Shown: in pieces, positions 28,651 through 35,586 of the stretch | Numbering within the stretch: the stretch's first letter is position 1 | Layout of the letters: every line of letters begins with the position of its first letter | Assembly: GCF_000430665.1 (NCBI RefSeq) | Contig: NZ_AUML01000045.1 | Location: 1-39,442 of the forward strand | Length of the DNA stretch: 39,442 nt | Direction of reading: 5' to 3' | Source: Aquimarina muelleri DSM 19832 | GTDB taxonomy: Bacteria > Bacteroidota > Bacteroidia > Flavobacteriales > Flavobacteriaceae | Translations under genes and position numbers: made by a program | The notes under the pieces: generated by a model | Databases searched by the model: none | What the model was told of the DNA's origin: nothing | What the model saw: only the letters and a program-made list of their open reading frames with translations

Positions 28651-28734
28651 TAGGTTTATGTAATGATCAAGAATTTAATTTTTTTTATCGTACTGTAAAA
28701 AATATATTATATAAAATATCAACATAAGTTTTTT

Positions 28735-28829
28735 AAAATCAATAAACTCGGAGCAATTTCACGAGGTATGTTTCCGAAAATATATTTTGTTTTTGATACA
28801 AACCTTGGAGAATTAAATTCACAATGTGG
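28735..28829 (-). repeat. Dispersed repeat, copy A
   Basis: One of three copies of an intergenic repeat of about 95 bp (others at 35301-35439 and 38590-38683), here in inverted orientation. Read on the minus strand it starts CCACATTGTG, contains TTTAATTCTCCAAGG, AAAACAAAATATATTTT and CATACCTCGTGA, and ends GCTCCGAGTTTATTGATTTT. It sits just upstream of the small lipoprotein gene at 28875. Confidence 0.8.
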
Positions 28830-28874
28830 ATTAAATAATACTATTTCACTTATACTAAAGAACAACCCATAATT

Positions 28875-29078
28875 ATGAAAACAACAATCCAATTATTTGC
28901 TTTACTACTTTTCTTAGGAATGTTTTCTTGTACCGATAAGAAAAAAGAAGCAGAAGAAACAAAAGTTGCTATTGAAAAAATTGAAGCAGTGGAATCTGAA
29001 CTAGAACAAATTTCTGAAGAAGTAGAATCTAAAGTAGAAGAGTTAGAAGAGTCTTTAGAAGATTTGGATAGTATTTAA
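28875..29078 (+). CDS. Very small acidic coiled-coil lipoprotein
   Basis: A 67-residue lipoprotein: signal peptide MKTTIQLFALLLFLGMFSC with lipobox FSC and Cys19. The mature part is a single acidic amphipathic helix, EAEETKVAIEKIEAVESELE and then QISEEVESKVEELEESLEDL, with valine/leucine/isoleucine at heptad spacing. It is probably a coiled-coil oligomer on a membrane, similar in size and style to Braun-type lipoproteins, though without a terminal Lys for peptidoglycan linkage. The next gene starts 42 bp downstream. Function is unknown. Confidence 0.75.
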   Translation: MKTTIQLFALLLFLGMFSCTDKKKEAEETKVAIEKIEAVESELEQISEEVESKVEELEESLEDLDSI

Positions 29079-29120
29079 AAAAACATTTATAACATCATTA
29101 ATTAACCAAAACAAAAAACT

Positions 29121-29783
29121 ATGAAACCACTTAAATTAATAATGATATTGATGCTGATTTTCGTTTTAGGGAATTCAACAACTTTTGCCCAAGGAAAATC
29201 TCAGGAAGCCAAACAAAAGATTCTTGATAATAAAAATAAAGGGCAAGAAAAATTGAAAGAAAGTAAAGAAAAAGTGGAAGATGTAAAACAAAAAGGAAAA
29301 GAAAAAGCTGAAGAATTAGAAGATGAAGTAAAAGAAAAGACAGAAGAGGTAAGAGAAAAAGTAGCAAAAAAGATTGAAAAAGCAGAAGAGAAAGCCGAAA
29401 AAGCTTTTAAAAAAGCTAAAAAAGAAACCAAAGAAAAAGCGTATAGTAAAAATAAAGAAGGTTTAGTAGGTAAAGAATTTGGTCTAGCTAGAGCAGGAGA
29501 AGCTAAAGAAATGATTGAAAAGCGTAGTGAAGTGATTAAGAAAAATGAAGAAAGAATAACAAAAGGAAAGCAAAAAATAGAAGCTGCTAAAGAACGCTTA
29601 GCAAAAGCTAAAGAAAAAGAAGGAGAAGAAGCACTCACTCCCGAAGAAATCACAGAAAAAGAAGCTAAAATAGCTAAAGCAGAAATAAAATTAAATGCTT
29701 TGAAAGAAGCAATTTCTAAAGGGAAAGAAAAATTAAAAGCAGGAAAAGAAAAATTAGAAAAACTATACATAAAAGAAAAATAG
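29121..29783 (+). CDS. Exported Lys/Glu-rich coiled-coil protein
   Basis: A 220-residue protein with a signal peptide (MKPLKLIMILMLIFVLGNST, ending TFAQ). The rest is almost entirely charged helix: KEKVEDVKQKGKEKAEELED, VKEKTEEVREKVAKKIEKAE and KIEAAKERLAKAKEKEGEEA. Lys, Glu and Ala dominate, as in late-embryogenesis-abundant-like or apolipophorin-like helices. A less repetitive patch, YSKNKEGLVGKEFGLARAGE, interrupts the helix in the middle. It may be a periplasmic coiled coil interacting with the acidic lipoprotein just upstream; this is inference from opposite composition and adjacency only. A terminator follows 36 bp downstream. Confidence 0.75.
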   Translation: MKPLKLIMILMLIFVLGNSTTFAQGKSQEAKQKILDNKNKGQEKLKESKEKVEDVKQKGKEKAEELEDEVKEKTEEVREKVAKKIEKAEEKAEKAFKKAKKETKEKAYSKNKEGLVGKEFGLARAGEAKEMIEKRSEVIKKNEERITKGKQKIEAAKERLAKAKEKEGEEALTPEEITEKEAKIAKAEIKLNALKEAISKGKEKLKAGKEKLEKLYIKEK

Positions 29784-29818
29784 ATTTTTTTAGTAAAGTA
29801 TAAAAAAAGACAGATTTT

Positions 29819-29851
29819 CCAGAAAGTTATAAATAGCTTTCTGGATTTTTT
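29819..29851 (+). terminator. Terminator after the coiled-coil genes
   Basis: CCAGAAAG (29819-29826) pairs with CTTTCTGG (29837-29844), followed by ATTTTTTT. Confidence 0.8.
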
Positions 29852-30031
29852 TATGATAATATTGCAACTATCTAAAAGTTAGATTTGAGAGCAAATAATA
29901 AAAATACAAATCATTTATTTTAGGAGGTAATTAGTAGTTTTAGTTTATTTTTATTTTCTTTAAAACATATAATTATCTTGTTTAATCCTATCGAAATAAT
30001 ACAAACTTTCGAACACTTATTAAAAAATATA

Positions 30032-31276
30032 ATGAAAAGAATAGTAATATCACTGTTTATAATTGCAACTGTTTTTTCTTCTTGTAAGAAAGACAACAAA
30101 ATAAAGAATACCGAATTTAAAAGTGGTCCTTGGAGAGCTACGCTAAAGGTTCAAGATAATAAAAGTTTGCCTTTTTTGATGGAAGTGATGGAGGACCAAA
30201 CATTACAAATATTTAATGCAGAAGAAATCATTGACATTGATGAAGTTTGGATAGAAGGAGATTCTATAAAAATTAAGTTCCCAGTGTTTGAAGGGTATAT
30301 TGCGGCTCGATTTATAGACTCTATAACAATTACAGGAAGTTTTATTAAAGAAAGCCAAGATAGAATAGTGCCTTTTGAAGCAAAATATGGAGAACAGGAT
30401 CGATTTGATATTCTTTCTAAACCAAAATATAATATAACAGGCAATTGGGAAACCGTTTTTAGTAAAGATAAGGATGCAGATAGATATATAGCAAAAGGCA
30501 TATTTACTCAAAATGGGAATATAGTAACAGGAACATTTAGAACTACAACAGGAGATTATCGATACTTAGAAGGAGTTATAAACAAAGATCAGTTACAATT
30601 ATCTACTTTTGATGGAGCACATGCATTTTTGTTTACAGGGCAAATAACAGGTAATACATTAAAAGGGTATTTTTATTCTGGTAATCACTGGAAAGAACCT
30701 TTTGTAGCTAAAAAAAATGAGCACTACGAATTACCTTTAGAAGATTCTTTAACATTTTTAAAAGAAGGGTATAAAACACTCGAATTTAATTTTCCTGATA
30801 GTAAAGGAAATAAAGTATCGCTTCAAGATAAAAAATTTGAGGACAAGGTTGTTGTTGTACAGATAATGGGAACATGGTGTCCTAATTGTATGGATGAGAC
30901 TAAATACTATGTAGATTATTATAATAGCCACAAAAATGCAGATGTAGAGTTTGTAGCTTTGGCTTTTGAATATGCAAAAACCAAAGAAAAAGCATTTACT
31001 TCTATACAAAGATTACAGAGTAAACTAAAAGTAGAATATCCGATTTTACTGGCCCAATATGGTACTTCTGATAAGGAAAAAGCACAAGAAAAATTACCAA
31101 TGCTAAATCATGTACTGTCGTATCCAACTACGATTATAATAGATAAAAAAGGACAAGTTCGAAAAATACATACAGGTTTTAATGGGCCAGCTACCGGTCA
31201 AAAATATATAGATTTCAAAAAGGATTTTGATAGTTTTATAAAGCAATTACTAAAAGAAGAAAAAAAACCAGATTAA
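30032..31276 (+). CDS. TlpA-like thioredoxin-fold lipoprotein
   Basis: A 414-residue lipoprotein. The ATG at 30032 starts the signal peptide MKRIVISLFIIATVFSSC (Cys18); an in-frame TTG at 29978 would add 18 residues before it and is unlikely. Residues about 30-230 are beta-rich (WRATLKVQDNKSLPFLMEVM, ITGNWETVFSKDKD, GTFRTTTGDYRYLEG), a front domain typical for Bacteroidota TlpA proteins. The thioredoxin domain follows with the redox pair C283-P-N-C286 in MGTWCPNCMDE and the cis-Pro region LSYPTTIIIDKKG. It is expected to reduce or isomerise disulfides in the cell envelope. It is a single gene with its own terminator. Confidence 0.88.
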   Translation: MKRIVISLFIIATVFSSCKKDNKIKNTEFKSGPWRATLKVQDNKSLPFLMEVMEDQTLQIFNAEEIIDIDEVWIEGDSIKIKFPVFEGYIAARFIDSITITGSFIKESQDRIVPFEAKYGEQDRFDILSKPKYNITGNWETVFSKDKDADRYIAKGIFTQNGNIVTGTFRTTTGDYRYLEGVINKDQLQLSTFDGAHAFLFTGQITGNTLKGYFYSGNHWKEPFVAKKNEHYELPLEDSLTFLKEGYKTLEFNFPDSKGNKVSLQDKKFEDKVVVVQIMGTWCPNCMDETKYYVDYYNSHKNADVEFVALAFEYAKTKEKAFTSIQRLQSKLKVEYPILLAQYGTSDKEKAQEKLPMLNHVLSYPTTIIIDKKGQVRKIHTGFNGPATGQKYIDFKKDFDSFIKQLLKEEKKPD

Positions 31277-31302
31277 AGTCATTAAAATTTATTTAGTTTA
31301 GT

Positions 31303-31333
31303 AAAAGGTTTAGAAGAGTTCTAAGCCTTTTTT
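31303..31333 (+). terminator. Terminator after the TlpA-like gene
   Basis: AAAGGTTTAGA (31303-31313) pairs with TCTAAGCCTTT (31319-31329, one G-U), followed by a T run. Confidence 0.75.
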
Positions 31334-31427
31334 TAATGAAAAAAGAACCGAATTGTTAATATTCTAGGAGTATGATATAAAGGGATTGGATATCCTGTGT
31401 ATTTTATGTTAGATTAGCCTATTAACG

Positions 31428-31435
31428 TATCTTTG
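31428..31435 (+). promoter_or_regulatory. Candidate -7 element of pta
   Basis: TATCTTTG is an exact TAnnTTTG match 19 bp before the pta ATG at 31455. The -33 region is not clear. Confidence 0.5.
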
Positions 31436-31454
31436 TCGCACCAAATTTATATTT

Positions 31455-33548
31455 ATGAGTAAAGCTGTTTATATTGCCACCATAGAGCCTAACAGTGGTA
31501 AATCTATTGTTGTTTTAGGTATGATGCGTATGCTATTGGGTAAAATTGCTAAAGTAGGGTATTTTAGACCAATTATTGATGATCCTGCAGAAGGGGAAGT
31601 AGATAACCATATAAACACTGTTATATCCCATTTTGAACTAGACATTAATTTTAAAAACGCATATGCATATACCAGAAGCGAGGTGCTTCAGAAATATAAT
31701 CAAGGTAAATCTGGAGAGATCATAGATGAAATCATAAAGAAGTATAAAAATCTGGAAGAAAAATTTGATTTTGTATTGGTGGAAGGTACAGATTTTTCGG
31801 ATGAAGGAAGTATTATAGAGTTTGATATCAATGTTATAATTGCCAAAAACTTAGGAATTCCAGCTATTATTGTAGCCAGTGGTATTGATAAAAAAAATGA
31901 AGAGCTTGTTGCTAACTTTAAATTAGCGTTCGATACTTTTAGTGGTAAAGATGTAGAGGTTTTAGCTATGGTAGCTAATAAGGTTATACCAGGCTGTGAG
32001 AAGGACTTAGAAAAGGATTTTGAAAAAGAATTTAAAAATAATGTAGATCGTATTATTATTCCAAAAGTCAATTCTTTAATTAATCCTACCATAAAAGAGA
32101 TTGTACATAAATTACATGGTACCGTTTTATTTGGTAAAGAATATTTAAATAATCAAGCAGGAAGTTTTGGAGTAGGAGCAATGCAGCTACGAAATTATTT
32201 AACACATCTCAAAGAGAATAGTCTTGTAATTACACCAGGAGATCGTGCAGATATTATTTTAGGAGTATTGCAAGCAAATATCTCGGATAACTACCCAAAA
32301 ATATCAGGAATTATATTAACTGGAGGAATCATTCCTGAGAAACCAATACTTAAGTTAATAGAAGGAGTATCTTTATCTTTTCCTATAATATCAGTGCCTG
32401 AAGGTACTTTTTCTGTAACCAATAAAATAGGATCTATTAAATCTAAAATCTACTTAGATAACCTTCAAAAAATTAATACTTCGATTAGCACTTTTGCAAA
32501 ATACGTAAACGAAGATCATTTGGCAGATCGTTTAATAACTTTTGAGTCAGAAGGTTTAACCCCTAGAATGTTTCAGTATAACCTGCTAAGACGTGCCTTA
32601 CAACATAAAAAACATATTGTTTTACCAGAAGGTTCTGATGAAAGAATTTTAAGAGCTACCTCCAGATTATTGGCCTCAGGAGTAGTAGATATTACCTTAA
32701 TTGGTAATGAGAAGAAAATAAAAAGTAAAGTAGTTAAACTAGATATTCCTATAGACTTTAGTAAATTAAATATTGTTTCTCCTACAGAGTCCCCGTACTA
32801 TGAGGATTATGTGCAAACCTTTTATGAACTAAGAAAACATAAAGATGTTAACTTAGATATGGCAAAGGATATGATGGCAGATGTGTCTTATTTTGGAACG
32901 ATGATGATTTATAAAGGACATGCAGATGGAATGGTTTCTGGAGCAGTACATACTACGCAACATACTATAAGACCAGCTCTACAGTTTATTAAAACCAAAC
33001 CAGGAGTAAAAGTAGTATCTTCTGTATTTTTTATGTGTTTAGAAGATAGAGTATCTGTTTTTGGAGATTGCGCTATCAACCCAAACCCTAATGCCGAACA
33101 ATTAGCAGAAATAGCTATTTCTTCTTCAGAATCTGCAGCAGCATTTGGGATCGAACCCAAAGTAGCTATGCTATCGTATTCCTCTGGAACGTCGGGTAAG
33201 GGCGAAGATGTAGAAATCGTAAGAGCAGCAACAGCAATTGTTAAAGAAAAACGCCCCGATCTTAAAATAGAAGGGCCTATACAATATGATGCAGCAGTCG
33301 ATATGCAAATAGGACAAAGTAAACTTCCTAATTCTGAAGTAGCAGGGCAGGCTAGTGTGTTGATATTTCCTGATTTGAATACAGGTAACAATACATACAA
33401 AGCAGTACAAAGAGAAACAGGAGCTTTAGCAATCGGTCCTATGTTACAAGGATTGAATAAACCAGTTAATGATTTGAGTAGAGGATGTACTGTAGATGAT
33501 GTTTACAATACGGTGATTATAACGGCTATTCAAGCACAAGGATTATAA
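31455..33548 (+). CDS. pta: Phosphate acetyltransferase (long form)
   Basis: A 697-residue enzyme that interconverts acetyl-CoA and acetyl phosphate. Three regions are visible. An N-terminal P-loop-like domain related to dethiobiotin synthetase starts IATIEPNSGKSIVVLGMMRM. A DRTGG-type middle domain (about 215-325) includes LVITPGDRADIILG. The C-terminal catalytic PTA domain starts about residue 375 (HIVLPEGSDERILRATSRLL) and contains KGHADGMVSGAVHTTQHTIR, MLSYSSGTSGKGEDVE and KIEGPIQYDAAVD. Length matches the long, regulated form. ackA follows 84 bp downstream on the same strand; together they form the acetate/ATP pathway. Confidence 0.95.
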   Translation: MSKAVYIATIEPNSGKSIVVLGMMRMLLGKIAKVGYFRPIIDDPAEGEVDNHINTVISHFELDINFKNAYAYTRSEVLQKYNQGKSGEIIDEIIKKYKNLEEKFDFVLVEGTDFSDEGSIIEFDINVIIAKNLGIPAIIVASGIDKKNEELVANFKLAFDTFSGKDVEVLAMVANKVIPGCEKDLEKDFEKEFKNNVDRIIIPKVNSLINPTIKEIVHKLHGTVLFGKEYLNNQAGSFGVGAMQLRNYLTHLKENSLVITPGDRADIILGVLQANISDNYPKISGIILTGGIIPEKPILKLIEGVSLSFPIISVPEGTFSVTNKIGSIKSKIYLDNLQKINTSISTFAKYVNEDHLADRLITFESEGLTPRMFQYNLLRRALQHKKHIVLPEGSDERILRATSRLLASGVVDITLIGNEKKIKSKVVKLDIPIDFSKLNIVSPTESPYYEDYVQTFYELRKHKDVNLDMAKDMMADVSYFGTMMIYKGHADGMVSGAVHTTQHTIRPALQFIKTKPGVKVVSSVFFMCLEDRVSVFGDCAINPNPNAEQLAEIAISSSESAAAFGIEPKVAMLSYSSGTSGKGEDVEIVRAATAIVKEKRPDLKIEGPIQYDAAVDMQIGQSKLPNSEVAGQASVLIFPDLNTGNNTYKAVQRETGALAIGPMLQGLNKPVNDLSRGCTVDDVYNTVIITAIQAQGL

Positions 33549-33632
33549 TAAGTAAAAGATTAAACCTATAAAAAAGATATAAATAGCCAGCTCTACTTCT
33601 AATTATGGAGATTAGACACCTTAAAAAAAACT

Positions 33633-34817
33633 ATGCAAATACTTATATTAAATTCAGGGAGTTCATCTATTAAGTTTCAGTTATTTACGATGCCAGAGGC
33701 AAAGGTTATTTGCTCGGGATTAGTAGAGCGTATTGGTTTAAAACAGTCAAATATTACCTATACATCTAAAAATAAATCTTTAGAAAAAGAAGAAAAGATA
33801 AATACACATAAGGATGGATTACATTTAATAGCAAGCCTTTTGATGGATCCTGAAGTGGGGGTAATTCAATCTGCATTAGAAATACAAGCTGTAGGGCATC
33901 GTGTAGTGCACGGAGGGAGTACTTTTGCACAAACAGTAGAGATTACTGAAGAAGTAAAACAAAAAATAGAGAAGTTATCTGCTTTGGCACCATTGCATAA
34001 TCCAGCAAATCTAGAAGGGATTATAGTAGCCGAAGAAATTTTTACTAAAGCCAAACAAATTGCAGTTTTTGATACCGCTTTTCATCAAACTATTCCTGTA
34101 GAAGCATATAAATATGCTATTCCTAATATGTTTTTAGAAGAAAACAATATAAGAGTATATGGTTTTCATGGAACTAGTCATAAGTATGTTTCAGAAAAAG
34201 CAATCGATTTTTTAGCTAAAGAACATTCAAAAGTAATTACAATCCATTTAGGTAATGGTTGTAGTATGACAGCCGTTAAAGATGGTAAAAGCGTGGATCA
34301 TACTCTTGGTTTTGCACCTATGAACGGGTTAATTATGGGAACCCGTTGTGGAGATATTGATCCTGCCGTTATTTTTTATATGGTTAACTCTTTAGGGTAT
34401 TCTCTTAGCGAAGTAAATACACTGTTACAAAAAGAAAGTGGAATGTTGGGGCTAACAGGATACAGTGATTTAAGAGATATAGAGTCTGAGGCAGCAAAAG
34501 GAAATACAGATTGCCAATTAGCACTACAAATGAATGCATACCGTATCCAAAAATATATTGGAGCATATGCTGCGGTTATGAATGGATTAGATGCTATTGT
34601 TTTTACAGCTGGAATTGGAGAAAATTCTAATGTAATACGAAATTTGGTATGTAAGGATTTAGATTACTTCGGGATAGAGTTAGACACCGATAAAAACGAT
34701 ATAAGATCTAAAGACATACGGGATATTAGTAAGTCTACATCCAGAGTAAAAATTTTGGTTATTCCTACTAATGAAGAATTAGAGATAGCAAAACAATCCT
34801 TTAAATTATTATCATAA
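33633..34817 (+). CDS. ackA: Acetate kinase
   Basis: A 394-residue ASKHA-fold kinase that makes ATP and acetate from acetyl phosphate. The N-terminal phosphate-binding loop is LILNSGSSSIKFQLF. Substrate-site motifs are GHRVVHGGSTF, FDTAFHQTIP, YGFHGTSHKYVS, ITIHLGNGCSMTAVKDGKSV and GLIMGTRCGDIDPAV. The C-terminal FTAGIGENSNVIRN is the adenosine-side signature. Length is standard. It lies downstream of pta and ends near a strong terminator. Confidence 0.96.
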   Translation: MQILILNSGSSSIKFQLFTMPEAKVICSGLVERIGLKQSNITYTSKNKSLEKEEKINTHKDGLHLIASLLMDPEVGVIQSALEIQAVGHRVVHGGSTFAQTVEITEEVKQKIEKLSALAPLHNPANLEGIIVAEEIFTKAKQIAVFDTAFHQTIPVEAYKYAIPNMFLEENNIRVYGFHGTSHKYVSEKAIDFLAKEHSKVITIHLGNGCSMTAVKDGKSVDHTLGFAPMNGLIMGTRCGDIDPAVIFYMVNSLGYSLSEVNTLLQKESGMLGLTGYSDLRDIESEAAKGNTDCQLALQMNAYRIQKYIGAYAAVMNGLDAIVFTAGIGENSNVIRNLVCKDLDYFGIELDTDKNDIRSKDIRDISKSTSRVKILVIPTNEELEIAKQSFKLLS

Positions 34818-34872
34818 AATTATTAGAGTAGTTTTTTGAAATTAATCGATTTAAGAGATTGTCGAGACTAAA

Positions 34873-34924
34873 AAAATAGGATTTCTAAAAAGTTGTAGTT
34901 ATCACTTTTTAGAAATCCTATTTT
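34873..34924. terminator. Bidirectional terminator after ackA
   Basis: A perfect 21-bp stem (34873-34893 with 34904-34924; core TAGGATTTCTAAAAAGT), A-rich before and T-rich after. It separates ackA from the convergent small peptide gene. Confidence 0.85.
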
Positions 34925-34974
34925 GTTGTTTTAAAATAGATGACTAATGCTTCGATATCTATTTTTTTTGAGGG

Positions 34975-35163
34975 TTATGCCCACATACAAGTCCCATTAG
35001 ATTGGCAATATCCATGATCACAGAATTCGTTACCATTAGCAAGGCGAAAGCAGCATCTTCTTGGACCACCACAATAAACCCTTGGTCTAGCAGCTCCTCT
35101 TATTTCTTGTTGTTCTACTTTAGATAATTTTTGAACCCCATTTAAGTTTAAAATTTTTTTCAT
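34975..35163 (-). CDS. Cysteine-rich bacteriocin-like peptide with leader
   Basis: A 62-residue peptide precursor. The leader, MKKILNLNGVQKLSKVEQQ followed by EIRGA, resembles the double-glycine-type leaders of Bacteroidota ribosomal peptides (K-L-x-GV-x-L-x-K-x-EQQ-x-I-x-G-G), but the last residue before the expected cut is Ala24, giving GA instead of GG. The core of about 38 residues is basic at its start (ARPRVYCGGPRRCCFR) and has six cysteines (31, 37, 38, 48, 53, 59), enough for three disulfides. No C39 peptidase/ABC exporter, lanthionine synthetase or radical SAM enzyme is nearby, so processing would rely on genes elsewhere. It could be an antimicrobial or signalling peptide. Confidence 0.7.
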   Translation of the reverse strand: MKKILNLNGVQKLSKVEQQEIRGAARPRVYCGGPRRCCFRLANGNEFCDHGYCQSNGTCMWA

Positions 35164-35300
35164 TATTTTTTGAATTTATGTTAGACTTAAATTTAGTATA
35201 AATTATTGAAATTCAGATGCGTAAAACCCTTTAAATATATGAGGTATTGTTCTCTTTTGGATTATATAATAGCCTCTCTACAAAACATAAAGGTTTTCAA

Positions 35301-35439
35301 TCCACATTGTGGAGTTTAATTCTCCAAGACTTTCCTCGAAAACAAAATATATTTTTGGAAGCATATCTGGCGAGCTCGCCAGATATGCTTCCAAAAAATA
35401 ACTTATCAACAGTAGTTTTTTTTGTAATTTATTGATTTT
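35301..35439 (+). repeat. Dispersed repeat, copy B (interrupted by palindrome)
   Basis: It starts TCCACATTGTGGAG, continues TTTAATTCTCCAAG, CCTCGAAAACAAAATATA and TTTTTGGAAGCATA like copies A and C, then runs into a perfect palindrome at 35352-35397. Sequence like the other copies' outer end (TTATTGATTTT) reappears at 35429-35439, so the palindrome region replaces the normal 3' part. Confidence 0.75.
35352..35397. repeat. Perfect 46-bp palindrome inside repeat copy B
   Basis: The left arm 35352-35374 and right arm 35375-35397 are exact complements with no spacer. The centre reads CTGGCGAGCTCGCCAG, and the outer parts are TTTTTGGAAGCATAT and its complement. The left arm matches the body of the dispersed repeat, so the right arm is an inverted duplication of it. 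Confidence 0.9.
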
Positions 35440-35586
35440 AAAATATTTATTATACTTTTTTTTATGAAATTTTAGGTTTTCAACATACTAAGTAACAATT
35501 TGGTAACGTTTTGCTATAGGGTGTTTGATAAAATAATTTTAGTTTCGGAACCATCAAATTATTCTTAATAAAAACTAACCTTAATA

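Larger units (their letters stand above)
35164..35586. other. Repeat-bearing intergenic region before the endonuclease gene
   Basis: This 423-bp gap holds the peptide gene's upstream region (35164-35290), dispersed repeat copy B with its 46-bp palindrome (35301-35439) and about 140 bp of AT-rich DNA before the endonuclease start. No gene is credible; a 62-codon frame across the repeat is a by-product of the repeat sequence. Confidence 0.6.

Noticed and set aside
29201..29770. Long minus-strand frame (189 codons) opposite the Lys/Glu-rich gene
   Set aside because: It is the mirror of a GAA/AAA-biased coding sequence, giving a Phe/Ser/Leu-rich translation with no plausible domain; the plus strand has a signal peptide and spacing consistent with a real gene.
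32909..33400. Minus-strand 163-codon frame opposite pta
   Set aside because: It lies entirely within the conserved catalytic domain of pta on the other strand, so it is a shadow.
35247..35435. 62-codon plus frame before the endonuclease gene
   Set aside because: It consists largely of the dispersed repeat and its palindrome and has no start context or similarity.
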